This document shows, in pieces, positions 1-7,196 of a stretch of DNA of 64,000 nucleotides. Made by a program: the position numbers and the translations under genes. Under the pieces are notes generated by a model. That model saw nothing but the letters and a program-made list of their open reading frames with translations. It had not been told where the DNA came from and ran no database searches. The stretch lies in contig NZ_DASVSF010000043.1 in the NCBI RefSeq assembly GCF_036388275.1, forward strand, positions 1-64,000, read 5' to 3'. How positions within the stretch are numbered: position 1 is the stretch's first letter; each line of letters begins with the position of its first letter. The DNA comes from Longimicrobium sp. (GTDB lineage: Bacteria > Gemmatimonadota > Gemmatimonadetes > Longimicrobiales > Longimicrobiaceae).

Positions 1-328
1 GCCGTATCTCAGTCCCAATGTGGCCGATCATCCTCTCAGATCGGCTACGCGTCGTTGCCCTGGTGAGCCGTTACCTCACCAGCTAGCTGATACGCCGCGA
101 GCCCCTCTGCGGGCGAGGCCGTTAAGCCCCTTTCATCACCCAGCCAATCGGCCAAATGACATCGTGCGGTATTAGCCCGGGTTTCCCCGGGTTATCCCCC
201 ACCCACAGGCAGGTTGCTCACGTGTTACGCACCCGTTCGCCACTGAGGGCCGAAACCCTCCGTACGACTTGCATGTGTTAAGCGCGCCGCCAGCGTTCGT
301 CCTGAGCCAGGATCAAACTCTCCATGAG
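1..328 (-). rRNA. rrs: 16S ribosomal RNA, 5' part (cut by window start)
   Basis: The minus strand reads as the beginning of a bacterial 16S rRNA. The universal 5' primer site AGAGTTTGATCCTGGCTCAG lies at about 302-321, followed by the conserved ACGAACGCTGGCGGCGCGC and CACATGCAAGTCG blocks, and the window starts near E. coli position 330. By comparison with E. coli the mature 5' end should be near 328. Only about the first fifth of the gene is here; the rest of the rRNA operon lies to the left of the window. Confidence 0.97.
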
Positions 329-603
329 AATTCAAACAGCTCTTGTTGGATCGAACAATGTTCCGTTCGTCCGGAATTTTTCCTTTGATTCCTCGTGCGC
401 CCGTCCGCCGAAGCGGCCTGCGCGGCCCCCGGGAAGGTATACCCGTGGGCGAGGTCCTCACAGACACTCCCAAACACCCTGATTGTCAAAACTTCACTGA
501 ACCGCGCGGCCTGTGGCTCGCGGCAAGGCACGAATAATAAACCCCTGCGGCTGCCCGGTCAACCCCCGGGCCGGCAAATCATCCCGTCCAGCGCCGCCGG
601 GGC
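329..603 (-). promoter_or_regulatory. 16S leader and upstream region
   Basis: No gene is seen in this stretch, which is the upstream and leader DNA of the rRNA operon read on the minus strand. A perfect TTGACA (484-489) is the best -35 candidate, but no convincing -10 hexamer stands at normal spacing, so the promoter is not pinned down. A GGTATACC palindrome lies at 436-443. The leader just before the 16S start contains GAGCTGTTTGAA, loosely like a boxA antitermination element. Which of these work is inference. Confidence 0.35.
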
Positions 604-650
604 AAAAATCCCGAAAACACGCCCAGCCGCCGGAAGCACCGGCGGCCGGG
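604..650 (-). terminator. Rho-independent terminator of the acidic-protein gene
   Basis: Read on the minus strand, a perfect 8-bp stem (GCCGCCGG / CCGGCGGC with a 5-base loop, 626-646) is followed by TTTT and then TTTTT. It lies about 35 bases after the stop of the acidic gene and before the rRNA promoter region, so it should insulate the two. Confidence 0.55.
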
Positions 651-680
651 GCGGAAACACGCGAGGCGGTCAGGGGCAAC

Positions 681-926
681 TCAGACTTCTTCTTCGTCTT
701 CGCTCCAGTCGTCGTCTTCGGCGTCCCAGTCCTCGTCGCCGTCCTCATCCCACTCGTCGTCGTCGTCCCAGTCGTCTTCGTCGTCGAAATCGTCGTCCTC
801 ACCCCAGTCGTCGCCCTCTTCGGCGTCGAAGTCGTCTTCCGCGGCCTCCTCCTCGACGCGGGCGACGAACACCTCGTCCAGGTCGAACTCCTCACCGACC
901 GCCGGGTGAGCCATCACGTTGGGCAT
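681..926 (-). CDS. Very acidic Asp/Glu/Trp-rich small protein, 81 aa
   Basis: I do not recognise the family. From about residue 25 to the end, some 41 of 57 residues are Asp or Glu, punctuated by five Trp in DDW, DEW and EDW contexts; the first 20 residues are ordinary. An upstream ATG at 983 is possible, but the start at 926 is preferred because AGGAGA stands about 8 bases before it. Such a chain must be disordered and highly charged; roles such as DNA mimicry, or binding of basic proteins or cations, are speculation. It is read toward the rRNA operon, behind its own terminator. The codon pattern is repetitive (GAC/GAG), so length variation between strains is likely. Confidence 0.7.
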   Translation of the reverse strand: MPNVMAHPAVGEEFDLDEVFVARVEEEAAEDDFDAEEGDDWGEDDDFDDEDDWDDDDEWDEDGDEDWDAEDDDWSEDEEEV

Positions 927-1063
927 TCCGAAGTCTCCTGTGTAGACGGATAACTGCCTGAGTGGCCCGCGAGCGGGCAGCAAGCAAAACGCCGACCAGC
1001 CTCGTTCGGCCCGAAAGTATATCGGCCTTGGGGGAAGTCAAGGGGCTTGGGCGGGGGACTGCG

Positions 1064-1235
1064 GCAACGACGGTAACAACGGTCGGAACAGTCACTACGG
1101 AGCGCGATCGGAGGAGCGCGAAAACAGGAGTGGGGAGAGCCGGCATCGGCCCTCCCCCACTCCCACGCTATGGTCATGGTTCCTACGGTGGTGACCGTCG
1201 TGACCGTAGTTACCGTTTTGACCGTAGTTACGTCA
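1064..1235. repeat. Degenerate 9-bp repeats in opposite orientation around a terminator
   Basis: Five adjoining 9-base units of the form GTNACCGTN occupy 1191-1235, touching the typA stop. The complementary form (ACGGTAACA, ACGGTCGGA) occurs at about 1070-1100. The two groups flank the terminator hairpin at 1120-1164, so together they could extend it into a much longer imperfect stem. The rest of the 927-1232 gap holds no gene that I can support. Confidence 0.5.
1120..1164 (-). terminator. Terminator after typA
   Basis: On the minus strand a long GC stem (GGAGTGGGGGAGGGCCG against CGGCTCTCCCCACTCC, one bulge and one G-T-type mismatch) is followed by TGTTTTCG. It lies about 70 bases after the typA stop. 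Confidence 0.6.
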
Positions 1236-3062
1236 GGAAGCTGCGCGCGAAGCCTTCTTGCGGTCGTTGGCGTTCAGCTGGCGCTTGCGGAGACGGATGG
1301 TCTGCGGCGTCACCTCGATCAGCTCGTCGTCGGCGATGTAGCCCATGGCGTCCTCGAGCGTCATCTGCCGCGGCGGCTCCAGCAGGATGTTGTCGTCGCT
1401 GCCGGAGGCGCGCATGTTCGTGAGCTTCTTCCCCTTGGTGACGTTCACCTCCATGTCGCCCGGGCGCGAGTTCTCGCCCACGATCATCCCCTCGTACACC
1501 GGCACGCCGGGAGCGATGAAGAAGGTGGACCGCTCCTGCAGGTTGCCCAGCGAGAACGCCACGCTCTCGCCCCCCACCATGGCCACCAGCACGCCGCGGT
1601 TGCGGGTGCTCATGGACCCCACGTACGGGCCGTATTCCATGAACCGGTGGTGAAGGATGCCCTCGCCGCGGGTGGCGGTAAGGAACTCCGACCGGTAGCC
1701 GAACAGGCCGCGCGCGGGCATGCGGTACACCAGGCGCACCAGCCCGCCGCCCGAGTTCTTCATCTCGCGCATTTCGCCGCGGCGCTGGCCCAGCTCCTGG
1801 ATCACGGGGCCCATCAGCGTTTCGGGAACGTCGATGGTCACCTCTTCGTACGGCTCCTGCAACTGGCCGTCGGGGCCCTTGCGCAGGATCACGCGAGGCC
1901 GGCTGACGGAGAACTCGTAGCCCTCGCGGCGCATGGTTTCCATCAGGATGCCCAGGTGCAGCTCGCCGCGGCCGGACACCGTCAGCGTGTCGGGCGAGTC
2001 AGTCTCCTCCACCCGCAGCGCCACGTTGCTTTCCAGCTCCTTGAAGAGCCGGTCGCGAACCTGGCGGCTGGTGACGTACTTGCCCTCGCGTCCCGCGAAG
2101 GGCGAGTTGTTCACCATGATGTCAACCGACACCGTGGGCTCCTCGACCGCGATGCCTTCCAGCGCCTCGATGTTCTCGGGGTCGCAGAGCGTGCTGCCGA
2201 TGTCCACGTTGGGCAGGCCGGCCAGCGCCACGATGTCGCCGGCGGAGGCCGATTCCACCTCGTGGCGCTCCAGGCCGTCGAAGGTGTACAACTTGCTCAC
2301 CCGGGTGCGCGCGGACGCGGGGATGGCGCCGCCCTCGAACCCGTTCTCCAGCAGCACCACCGAGTCGCCCACGTTCACCGTACCCCGCTCGATGCGGCCA
2401 ATGGCCAGGCGCCCCAGGTACGGCGAAAAGTCGATGGTCGACACCAGCATCTGGAACGGACCGACCGGCTGCCCGCTGGGCTCCGGGATCGTCTTCATGA
2501 TGCTGTCGAAGAGCGGCGTCAGGTCCTTGCGCGGATCCTCGGGCGCAAGCATGGCCACGCCCTCGCGGCCCACCGCGTACAGGAAGGGGCAGTCCAGCTG
2601 GTGGTCGTCGGCCTCCAGCTCCATGAACAGCTCCAGCACCTCGTCGTGCACGCGGTGCGGGTCGGCGTCGCCGCGGTCGATCTTGTTGATGACCACGATG
2701 GGCTGAAGCCCCAGCTCCATCGCTTTGCGCATGACGAAACGGGTCTGCGGCATGGGACCCTCGGCGGCGTCCACCAGCAGGATCACGCCATCGACCATGC
2801 GAAGGATGCGCTCGACCTCACCGCCGAAGTCGCTGTGGCCCGGGGTGTCGACGATGTTGATCTTGGTGTCGTGCCAGCGCACCGAGAGGTTCTTGGCCAG
2901 GATGGTGATCCCGCGCTCCCGCTCCAGCGGGTTGCTGTCCATCACCCGCTCCGCCACGTGCTGGTTTTCGCGGAAGGTGCCGGCCTGGCGGAGCATGTGG
3001 TCCACCAGCGTCGTCTTTCCGTGGTCGACGTGCGCGATGATGGCGATGTTGCGAATGGACAT
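1233..3062 (-). CDS. typA: Translational GTPase TypA/BipA
   Basis: This is a ribosome-associated GTPase of the EF-G-like family that helps 50S assembly and stress adaptation. The 609 residues match the usual length. The GTPase motifs are in order: AHVDHGKTTL (G1, about residue 9), RGITI (switch I), DTPGH (G3) and NKIDRGDAD (G4). After the GTPase and beta-barrel domains come two EF-G-like alpha/beta domains and the BipA-specific C-terminal domain. The start MSIRNIAIIAHVDHGK is the standard family N-terminus. It is a single gene between two terminators; rnz lies upstream on the same strand. Confidence 0.97.
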   Translation of the reverse strand: MSIRNIAIIAHVDHGKTTLVDHMLRQAGTFRENQHVAERVMDSNPLERERGITILAKNLSVRWHDTKINIVDTPGHSDFGGEVERILRMVDGVILLVDAAEGPMPQTRFVMRKAMELGLQPIVVINKIDRGDADPHRVHDEVLELFMELEADDHQLDCPFLYAVGREGVAMLAPEDPRKDLTPLFDSIMKTIPEPSGQPVGPFQMLVSTIDFSPYLGRLAIGRIERGTVNVGDSVVLLENGFEGGAIPASARTRVSKLYTFDGLERHEVESASAGDIVALAGLPNVDIGSTLCDPENIEALEGIAVEEPTVSVDIMVNNSPFAGREGKYVTSRQVRDRLFKELESNVALRVEETDSPDTLTVSGRGELHLGILMETMRREGYEFSVSRPRVILRKGPDGQLQEPYEEVTIDVPETLMGPVIQELGQRRGEMREMKNSGGGLVRLVYRMPARGLFGYRSEFLTATRGEGILHHRFMEYGPYVGSMSTRNRGVLVAMVGGESVAFSLGNLQERSTFFIAPGVPVYEGMIVGENSRPGDMEVNVTKGKKLTNMRASGSDDNILLEPPRQMTLEDAMGYIADDELIEVTPQTIRLRKRQLNANDRKKASRAAS

Positions 3063-3120
3063 GGAATCTTATCTCTGTCGAGCCCCACGGCCCGGGTACG
3101 GTCTTGCCACGTGGTTCCAA

Positions 3121-3158
3121 AGAAAGACGGGCGCCTCTCGGAAACGAGGTGCCCGCTC
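3121..3158 (-). terminator. Terminator between rnz and typA
   Basis: On the minus strand a stem GGGCACCTCG / CGAGAGGCGCCC (with a bulge) and a short loop are followed by GTCTTTCTTT. It sits about 70 bases after the rnz stop and upstream of typA, so typA probably has its own promoter in 3063-3120. Confidence 0.5.
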
Positions 3159-3227
3159 TCGGAAACAGCCCGGTAATATAACCGCTTTCGGCCCTTGGGT
3201 CCACCCCCGGAAAGGCTTTATCGATGC

Positions 3228-4139
3228 TCAGGCGTCGCGGTAGGGCACTTCGATCATCAGCCCGTCGTACGCGGCGACGGTTTCCGGGAAGATCGCCCGC
3301 GCCTCGCGCTCCAGCGCCCGCGGGTCGTCGGCGTAGCGGGGAGAGAAGTGGGTGAGCGCCAGCCGGTGCACGCGGGCGGACGACGCCACTTCCGCCGCCT
3401 CGCGCGCGGTGCTGTGCCCGGTGGCCACGGCGCGCTCTGCCTCTTCGTGCGCGAAGGTGGCCTCGTGGATCAGCAGGTCGGCGTCGCGGGCGTGCTCGCG
3501 CGTGGGGGCGCAGGGACGCGTGTCGCCCGTGTAGACGACCTTGCGGCCCGGGCGCTCGGGGCCCACCACGTCCTCCGCCCGGATCACCCGTCCATCCACC
3601 TCCACCGCCTCGCCGTGGTGAAGCTTGCCCCACAGCGGCCCTTCGGGAATGCCCATCTCCCGGGCGAGCGCGGCGTTGAACCGCCCCAGCCGCGGGTGCT
3701 CGACGATGGCGTAGCCCAGCGAGCGGCCGGCGTGCGTGGTGCGGAAGGGGACGATGTCGTAGACGCCGCGCTGCACGGCCTCGCCCGGCTCCAGCTCATG
3801 GATGCGCACCTCGAAGGGCACGCGCTCCACCCCCAGTTCCACGGCCTGCTTCAGCACCTCGGCCGTCCCCAGCGGCGTCCACAGGTCCATCGGCTCTTCG
3901 CGCGCCTGCAGCCCCAGCGTGCGCAGCAGGCCGATGACGCCCAGGAAGTGGTCGGCGTGAAGGTGGCTGAAGAAGATGTCGCTGAAGGCGAACCCCGTCC
4001 CGTAGCGCATCATCTGCCGCTGGGTGCCCTCGCCGCAGTCGAACATCATCACGTCGCCCTCGCGCTGAACGATCAGCGACGAGACGTTGCGGCCCACCGT
4101 GGGACGCGCCGCGGCGGTGCCAAGGAAGGTTACTCGCAT
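3228..4139 (-). CDS. rnz: Ribonuclease Z (tRNA 3'-endonuclease)
   Basis: This is a zinc-dependent metallo-beta-lactamase-fold endonuclease that removes the 3' trailer of pre-tRNAs. The 303 residues fit the short bacterial RNase Z form. Visible motifs are the N-terminal MRVTFLGTAAARP, the metal site SHLHADHFLG (about residue 62), FDCGEGTQRQ, YTGDTRPC, the HEATF motif and the C-terminal LTHFSPRY. The start ATG is at 4139, and about 20 bases upstream in the leader lies an array of CACTCACG octamers. It follows the AtuA-family gene on the same strand with a 136-base gap full of these repeats. Confidence 0.95.
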   Translation of the reverse strand: MRVTFLGTAAARPTVGRNVSSLIVQREGDVMMFDCGEGTQRQMMRYGTGFAFSDIFFSHLHADHFLGVIGLLRTLGLQAREEPMDLWTPLGTAEVLKQAVELGVERVPFEVRIHELEPGEAVQRGVYDIVPFRTTHAGRSLGYAIVEHPRLGRFNAALAREMGIPEGPLWGKLHHGEAVEVDGRVIRAEDVVGPERPGRKVVYTGDTRPCAPTREHARDADLLIHEATFAHEEAERAVATGHSTAREAAEVASSARVHRLALTHFSPRYADDPRALEREARAIFPETVAAYDGLMIEVPYRDA

Positions 4140-4158
4140 GCGACCGGGCGTGGAGCAT

Positions 4159-4190
4159 AGTGCGTGAGTGCGTGAGTGCGTGAGTGCGGA
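4159..4190 (-). repeat. 8-bp tandem array (CACTCACG type) in the rnz leader
   Basis: Four contiguous 8-base units; read in the rnz direction they are CACTCACG with a slightly changed first unit. The array ends about 20 bases before the rnz ATG. With the array at 4228-4267, which is in the opposite sense, it can form an RNA hairpin in the rnz leader. Confidence 0.8.
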
Positions 4191-4227
4191 ACGGCAATCG
4201 GCACCACCGCCGCGCCTTCCTGCAGTT

Positions 4228-4267
4228 CACTCCCGCACTTCCGCACCAACGCACTCACGCACTTCCC
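4228..4267 (+). repeat. 8-bp tandem array, five units, opposite sense
   Basis: Five exact 8-base units on the plus strand: CACTCCCG, CACTTCCG, CACCAACG, CACTCACG, CACTTCCC. It lies just after the stop of the AtuA-family gene. It is the only array in the window not pointing at a downstream start codon; it pairs with the array at 4159-4190 as an inverted repeat with a loop of about 37 bases. Confidence 0.8.
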
Positions 4268-4275
4268 CTTCCCCT

Positions 4276-5649
4276 TCATGCCGTCACCACCTCGACGCGC
4301 AGCCCCGGCTCGATCTCGGTCTTGGGGATCAGCGCGGGCCAGTACGCCATGATCTCCTGCACGGCGGGGCGGCCGCCGGCGAACCCCGTCACCGAGGGAG
4401 GGCCGGCCAGCACCAGCGGCGCGATCTCCTTGGTGAAGCGCTCCACGGCCGCCTTGTCCTGGCCGCGCACGCCCCAGCGCACCGTCACCTCCGGCAGGTC
4501 CTTCGGCAGCGGGCCGGCGAGCGGGCCGTGCGTGGCGTTCCATCCCACGTACTCGGTGAGCACCTCGTCGAACTTCAGCCCCAGGCGGTCCAGCCGCTCG
4601 CGCAGCACGCGGTCCGCCATCTGCGCCTTTTCCACCGCGTCGGGCCAGGCATAGACGAGCGTTCCCGATGCCTTGTAGCCGTCGGAGTAGGCGATGCTCA
4701 CCTTCAGCATGTCCGTCGCGTGGCCGCCGCGGACGCCGTGCACGCGCACCCGGTCCGGCCCGGCGTCTTCCAGGCGGATGGTGGTGAAGTCGGCCACCAC
4801 GTCCGGGGTGATGTAGCTCACGGGATCGCCCATCTCGTAGACGAGCTGCTCCTTGACCGTGGCCAGCGTCACGCGGCCGCCGGTGCCGTCGTGCTTGGTG
4901 ACGACGAACGAGCCGTCGGGCGAGGCCTCGATGATGGGATAACCGACGTTGGCCAGCCCCGGCATGGTGCGCCAGTCCACCAGGTGGTTGCCGCCGGAGG
5001 CCTGTGCGCCGCACTCGTTGATGTGCCCCGCGACGACGCCCGCGGCGATGCGGTCGAAGTCGTCCAGGCTCCACCCGAACTCGTGGATCATGGGGCCGTA
5101 GGTGAGCGCCGTGTCGGTGGAGCGCCCGGTGATGACGACGTGCGCATCCTGCCGCAGCGCCTCGACGATGGGCCGCGCGCCGATGTAGGCGTTGGCGCTC
5201 TGCACGCGGCCGAGCACGGTGGAGAGCGGCTCGCCGGTCTCCATGTTCTTCAGCTCCACCCCGCGCGCCAGCAGGTCCGGCAGGCGGTCGAGGATGTCGT
5301 CGCCCGTGATCATTCCGATTCGCGCGCGCCCCGCCAGCCCGGCCTTGCGCGCCTCGTCCAGCACCGCGTCGCGGCAGCCGGCGGGGTTCACGCCGCCCGC
5401 GTTGGCGATCACGCGGATGCCCCGCTCGACGACGGGGCCCAGGATCTCGCCCATCAGCGGCACGAAGTCGCGCGCGTAGCCCGCGGCCGGGTTGCGGCTG
5501 CGCTGCTTCTGCATGATCGACATGGTGACCTCGGCCAGGTAGTCGAGCATCAGGTAGTCGATGGGTCCGCCCTGCACCTGCTGCTTGGGGGCGTCGAGCT
5601 GGTCGCCCCAGAAGCCCTGGCCGGAGGCGATGCGAATGCAGTCTTTCAT
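4276..5649 (-). CDS. AtuA-family protein (DUF1446)
   Basis: This 457-residue protein belongs to the DUF1446/AtuA family, named for a gene required for acyclic terpene degradation in Pseudomonas; the biochemical activity is unknown. Family hallmarks are the N-terminal SGQGFWGDQLDAP, IDYLMLDYLAEVTMSI, the glycine-rich VIANAGGVNPAGC (about residue 83) and ITGRSTDTALT (about 173). Next upstream on this strand, beyond the Uma2 pair, lies an acyl-CoA carboxyltransferase. AtuA genes commonly stand beside biotin carboxylases such as AtuC/AtuF, so a role in acyl-CoA or branched-acid breakdown is plausible. The start ATG at 5649 gives the normal N-terminus. Confidence 0.85.
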   Translation of the reverse strand: MKDCIRIASGQGFWGDQLDAPKQQVQGGPIDYLMLDYLAEVTMSIMQKQRSRNPAAGYARDFVPLMGEILGPVVERGIRVIANAGGVNPAGCRDAVLDEARKAGLAGRARIGMITGDDILDRLPDLLARGVELKNMETGEPLSTVLGRVQSANAYIGARPIVEALRQDAHVVITGRSTDTALTYGPMIHEFGWSLDDFDRIAAGVVAGHINECGAQASGGNHLVDWRTMPGLANVGYPIIEASPDGSFVVTKHDGTGGRVTLATVKEQLVYEMGDPVSYITPDVVADFTTIRLEDAGPDRVRVHGVRGGHATDMLKVSIAYSDGYKASGTLVYAWPDAVEKAQMADRVLRERLDRLGLKFDEVLTEYVGWNATHGPLAGPLPKDLPEVTVRWGVRGQDKAAVERFTKEIAPLVLAGPPSVTGFAGGRPAVQEIMAYWPALIPKTEIEPGLRVEVVTA

Positions 5650-5710
5650 CAGGCTCGCGAGAGATCGTATGGATGGACGGCGAAAGCCGCCGCGTGCTCA
5701 AGATCCGGTC

Positions 5711-5749
5711 CCAAAACAGTCCGGAGGCCGCACACCGCAGCCTCCGGAC
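5711..5749 (-). terminator. Terminator after the Uma2 gene pair
   Basis: On the minus strand a perfect 10-bp stem (GTCCGGAGGC / GCCTCCGGAC) is followed by TGTTTTGGG, about 50 bases after the second Uma2 stop and before the AtuA-family gene. Confidence 0.7.
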
Positions 5750-5797
5750 GGGATAATTCACTTCGGCCTGCCCCACGGCAACCCGGCGGCGAAATGC

Positions 5798-6469
5798 TCA
5801 GCTCGGCCGGAACAGCACGCTCACGGGCATCTGCAACCCACCCAGCGCGGCGGAGACCCACCATTCACCCCGCCCGTACACCTGCTGCCGGTGGTATTCA
5901 CCCGCCACTGGATCTTGGTGGACGGTGACTGATTTCCTCCGCAGATCGACGAGCCAGTATTCCGGAATGGCCGCCTGGGCGTACCACTCCGTTTTCACAC
6001 GGCGATCATAACGCAACGAGGAAGCCGCCACTTCCACCACGAAGAGGGCGTCCTCATGGGTCGGGTGGCCGGACTCGTAGTCGTCGTCACGGGGACGTGC
6101 AACCAGGACATCCGGGAATGGATTGTAGCCGTTCGGGAGCAACAGCACATCTTGCCCGCGGACAACTGCCTGGCCGACACGGGACGTCAGAAAACGAACC
6201 AGGCGGTGGACGCACGCCGAGTGACTACTTCCGACCGGGGTCATCTGGATGATCTCACCGTCTACGAGCTCGACCCGGTCGCCTTCGTTGAAGATCCCGA
6301 TCTCGCCCAGCCTGAAGAACTCGTCGCTCGAAAAGCGAAGGAGTGCGCCGTTGGCGTACGGAATACCCTCCACGAAGCTCGCTCCCGCGGGTGCAACGAT
6401 CCCCGTGACCGCCATCTGGACCTGTTGCGGGCCGCTGAACCGATACGGACGAACGAATTGAACGGCCAT
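5798..6469 (-). CDS. Uma2 family protein (PD-(D/E)XK-like), second of pair
   Basis: Uma2 (DUF820) proteins have a restriction-endonuclease-like fold; they are abundant in cyanobacteria and some soil bacteria and their biological role is unknown. The 223-residue chain shows FFRLGEIGIF, GDRVELVDGEIIQMTPVGSSH, the catalytic-type Asp in PFPDVLVARP, VVEVAASSLRYDRRVKTEWYA (E-x-A plus Lys) and IPEYWLVDLRRK. The start at 6469 is chosen because it follows the stop of the preceding Uma2 gene by a single base and gives a start shortly before the domain; the frame stays open farther upstream, inside that gene, without meaning. The two are surely co-transcribed and probably arose by duplication. Confidence 0.85.
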   Translation of the reverse strand: MAVQFVRPYRFSGPQQVQMAVTGIVAPAGASFVEGIPYANGALLRFSSDEFFRLGEIGIFNEGDRVELVDGEIIQMTPVGSSHSACVHRLVRFLTSRVGQAVVRGQDVLLLPNGYNPFPDVLVARPRDDDYESGHPTHEDALFVVEVAASSLRYDRRVKTEWYAQAAIPEYWLVDLRRKSVTVHQDPVAGEYHRQQVYGRGEWWVSAALGGLQMPVSVLFRPS

Positions 6470-6470
6470 C

Positions 6471-7064
6471 TCAGGCGCCTCCGGCGAGCAGGTCGTCCAC
6501 TCGGATCGTTGCGCCGCCCAGCGCAGGCGAGGTGAAGGACGATCCCCGCGGGTGCGGCGCAACTTCCCGGTACCCCCCCGCTTCCGGCCCGCGATGGACC
6601 AGGACGCGGTTGCCGGGCAGGTCCAGGACCCAGTCCTCGGCGATGTTCGCCATCGCGTACCGCCGGGCCTTGCTCTTCGTGTCGAATTCGATCGACCATT
6701 CGGCGACTTCGACGAGCAGCACACAATCGCTCGGCTGCGGCAGCAGGTTCCGGTAGTTGCGTGGCCGCAGGACCGCGAAGTCGGGAACGAGTTGCTCGGC
6801 GCCGACTTGCATTGGGCACTGGACCGAAAGCAGCAGATCGTTCCCGAGCAGCCGGGTGAGATACCTGGTCAGGTGGATGACAGCCGATGTGTGCCGAGGA
6901 CCTGTCGGAGACATCCGGAAAACCTCCCCGCTGATGAGCTCCACCCGCTCTTCGGGTGCGAAGATGCCGGCTTCGCCCATCCGCTGGAACTCGTCGACCG
7001 TGAAGCGCCGCCGCTGCGGCTTGGCGCCCACCTCGATCTCCGGCTCGACCATGAGAGTGCTCAC
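6471..7064 (-). CDS. Uma2 family protein (PD-(D/E)XK-like), first of pair
   Basis: This paralogue of the downstream Uma2 gene has FQRMGEAGIFAPEERVELI, SGEVFRMSPTGPRH, the Asp in LVPDFAVLRPRN, LLVEVAEWSIEFDTKSKARR and IAEDWVLDLPGN. The chosen start is the GTG at 7064 with AGGAG six bases before it; a GTG at 7091 and an ATG at 7052 are alternatives and change only the extreme N-terminus. Nuclease activity is inferred from the fold family only. The 7065-7196 gap to the carboxyltransferase holds no clear signal. Confidence 0.83.
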   Translation of the reverse strand: MSTLMVEPEIEVGAKPQRRRFTVDEFQRMGEAGIFAPEERVELISGEVFRMSPTGPRHTSAVIHLTRYLTRLLGNDLLLSVQCPMQVGAEQLVPDFAVLRPRNYRNLLPQPSDCVLLVEVAEWSIEFDTKSKARRYAMANIAEDWVLDLPGNRVLVHRGPEAGGYREVAPHPRGSSFTSPALGGATIRVDDLLAGGA

Positions 7065-7196
7065 CTGCTGCTCCTGGCTATCTCGCGACACCTACCACAA
7101 AGCAACGAACGGGCCCGGGAGCGCACGCAGCAAACGCTAGCGACGCTTTCCGAGCCCGTCAAGTTTGTTCGTTTTACGCCACCTGCCGGACGTGCC

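Noticed and set aside
1170..3176. A 668-codon open frame on the plus strand opposite typA
   Set aside because: It is a shadow of typA in GC-rich DNA: no protein-like pattern, His/Arg/Val-rich, no ribosome-binding site.
4159..4267. CRISPR array
   Set aside because: Units are contiguous 8-mers without spacers and no cas genes occur in the window; the same holds for the other short arrays.
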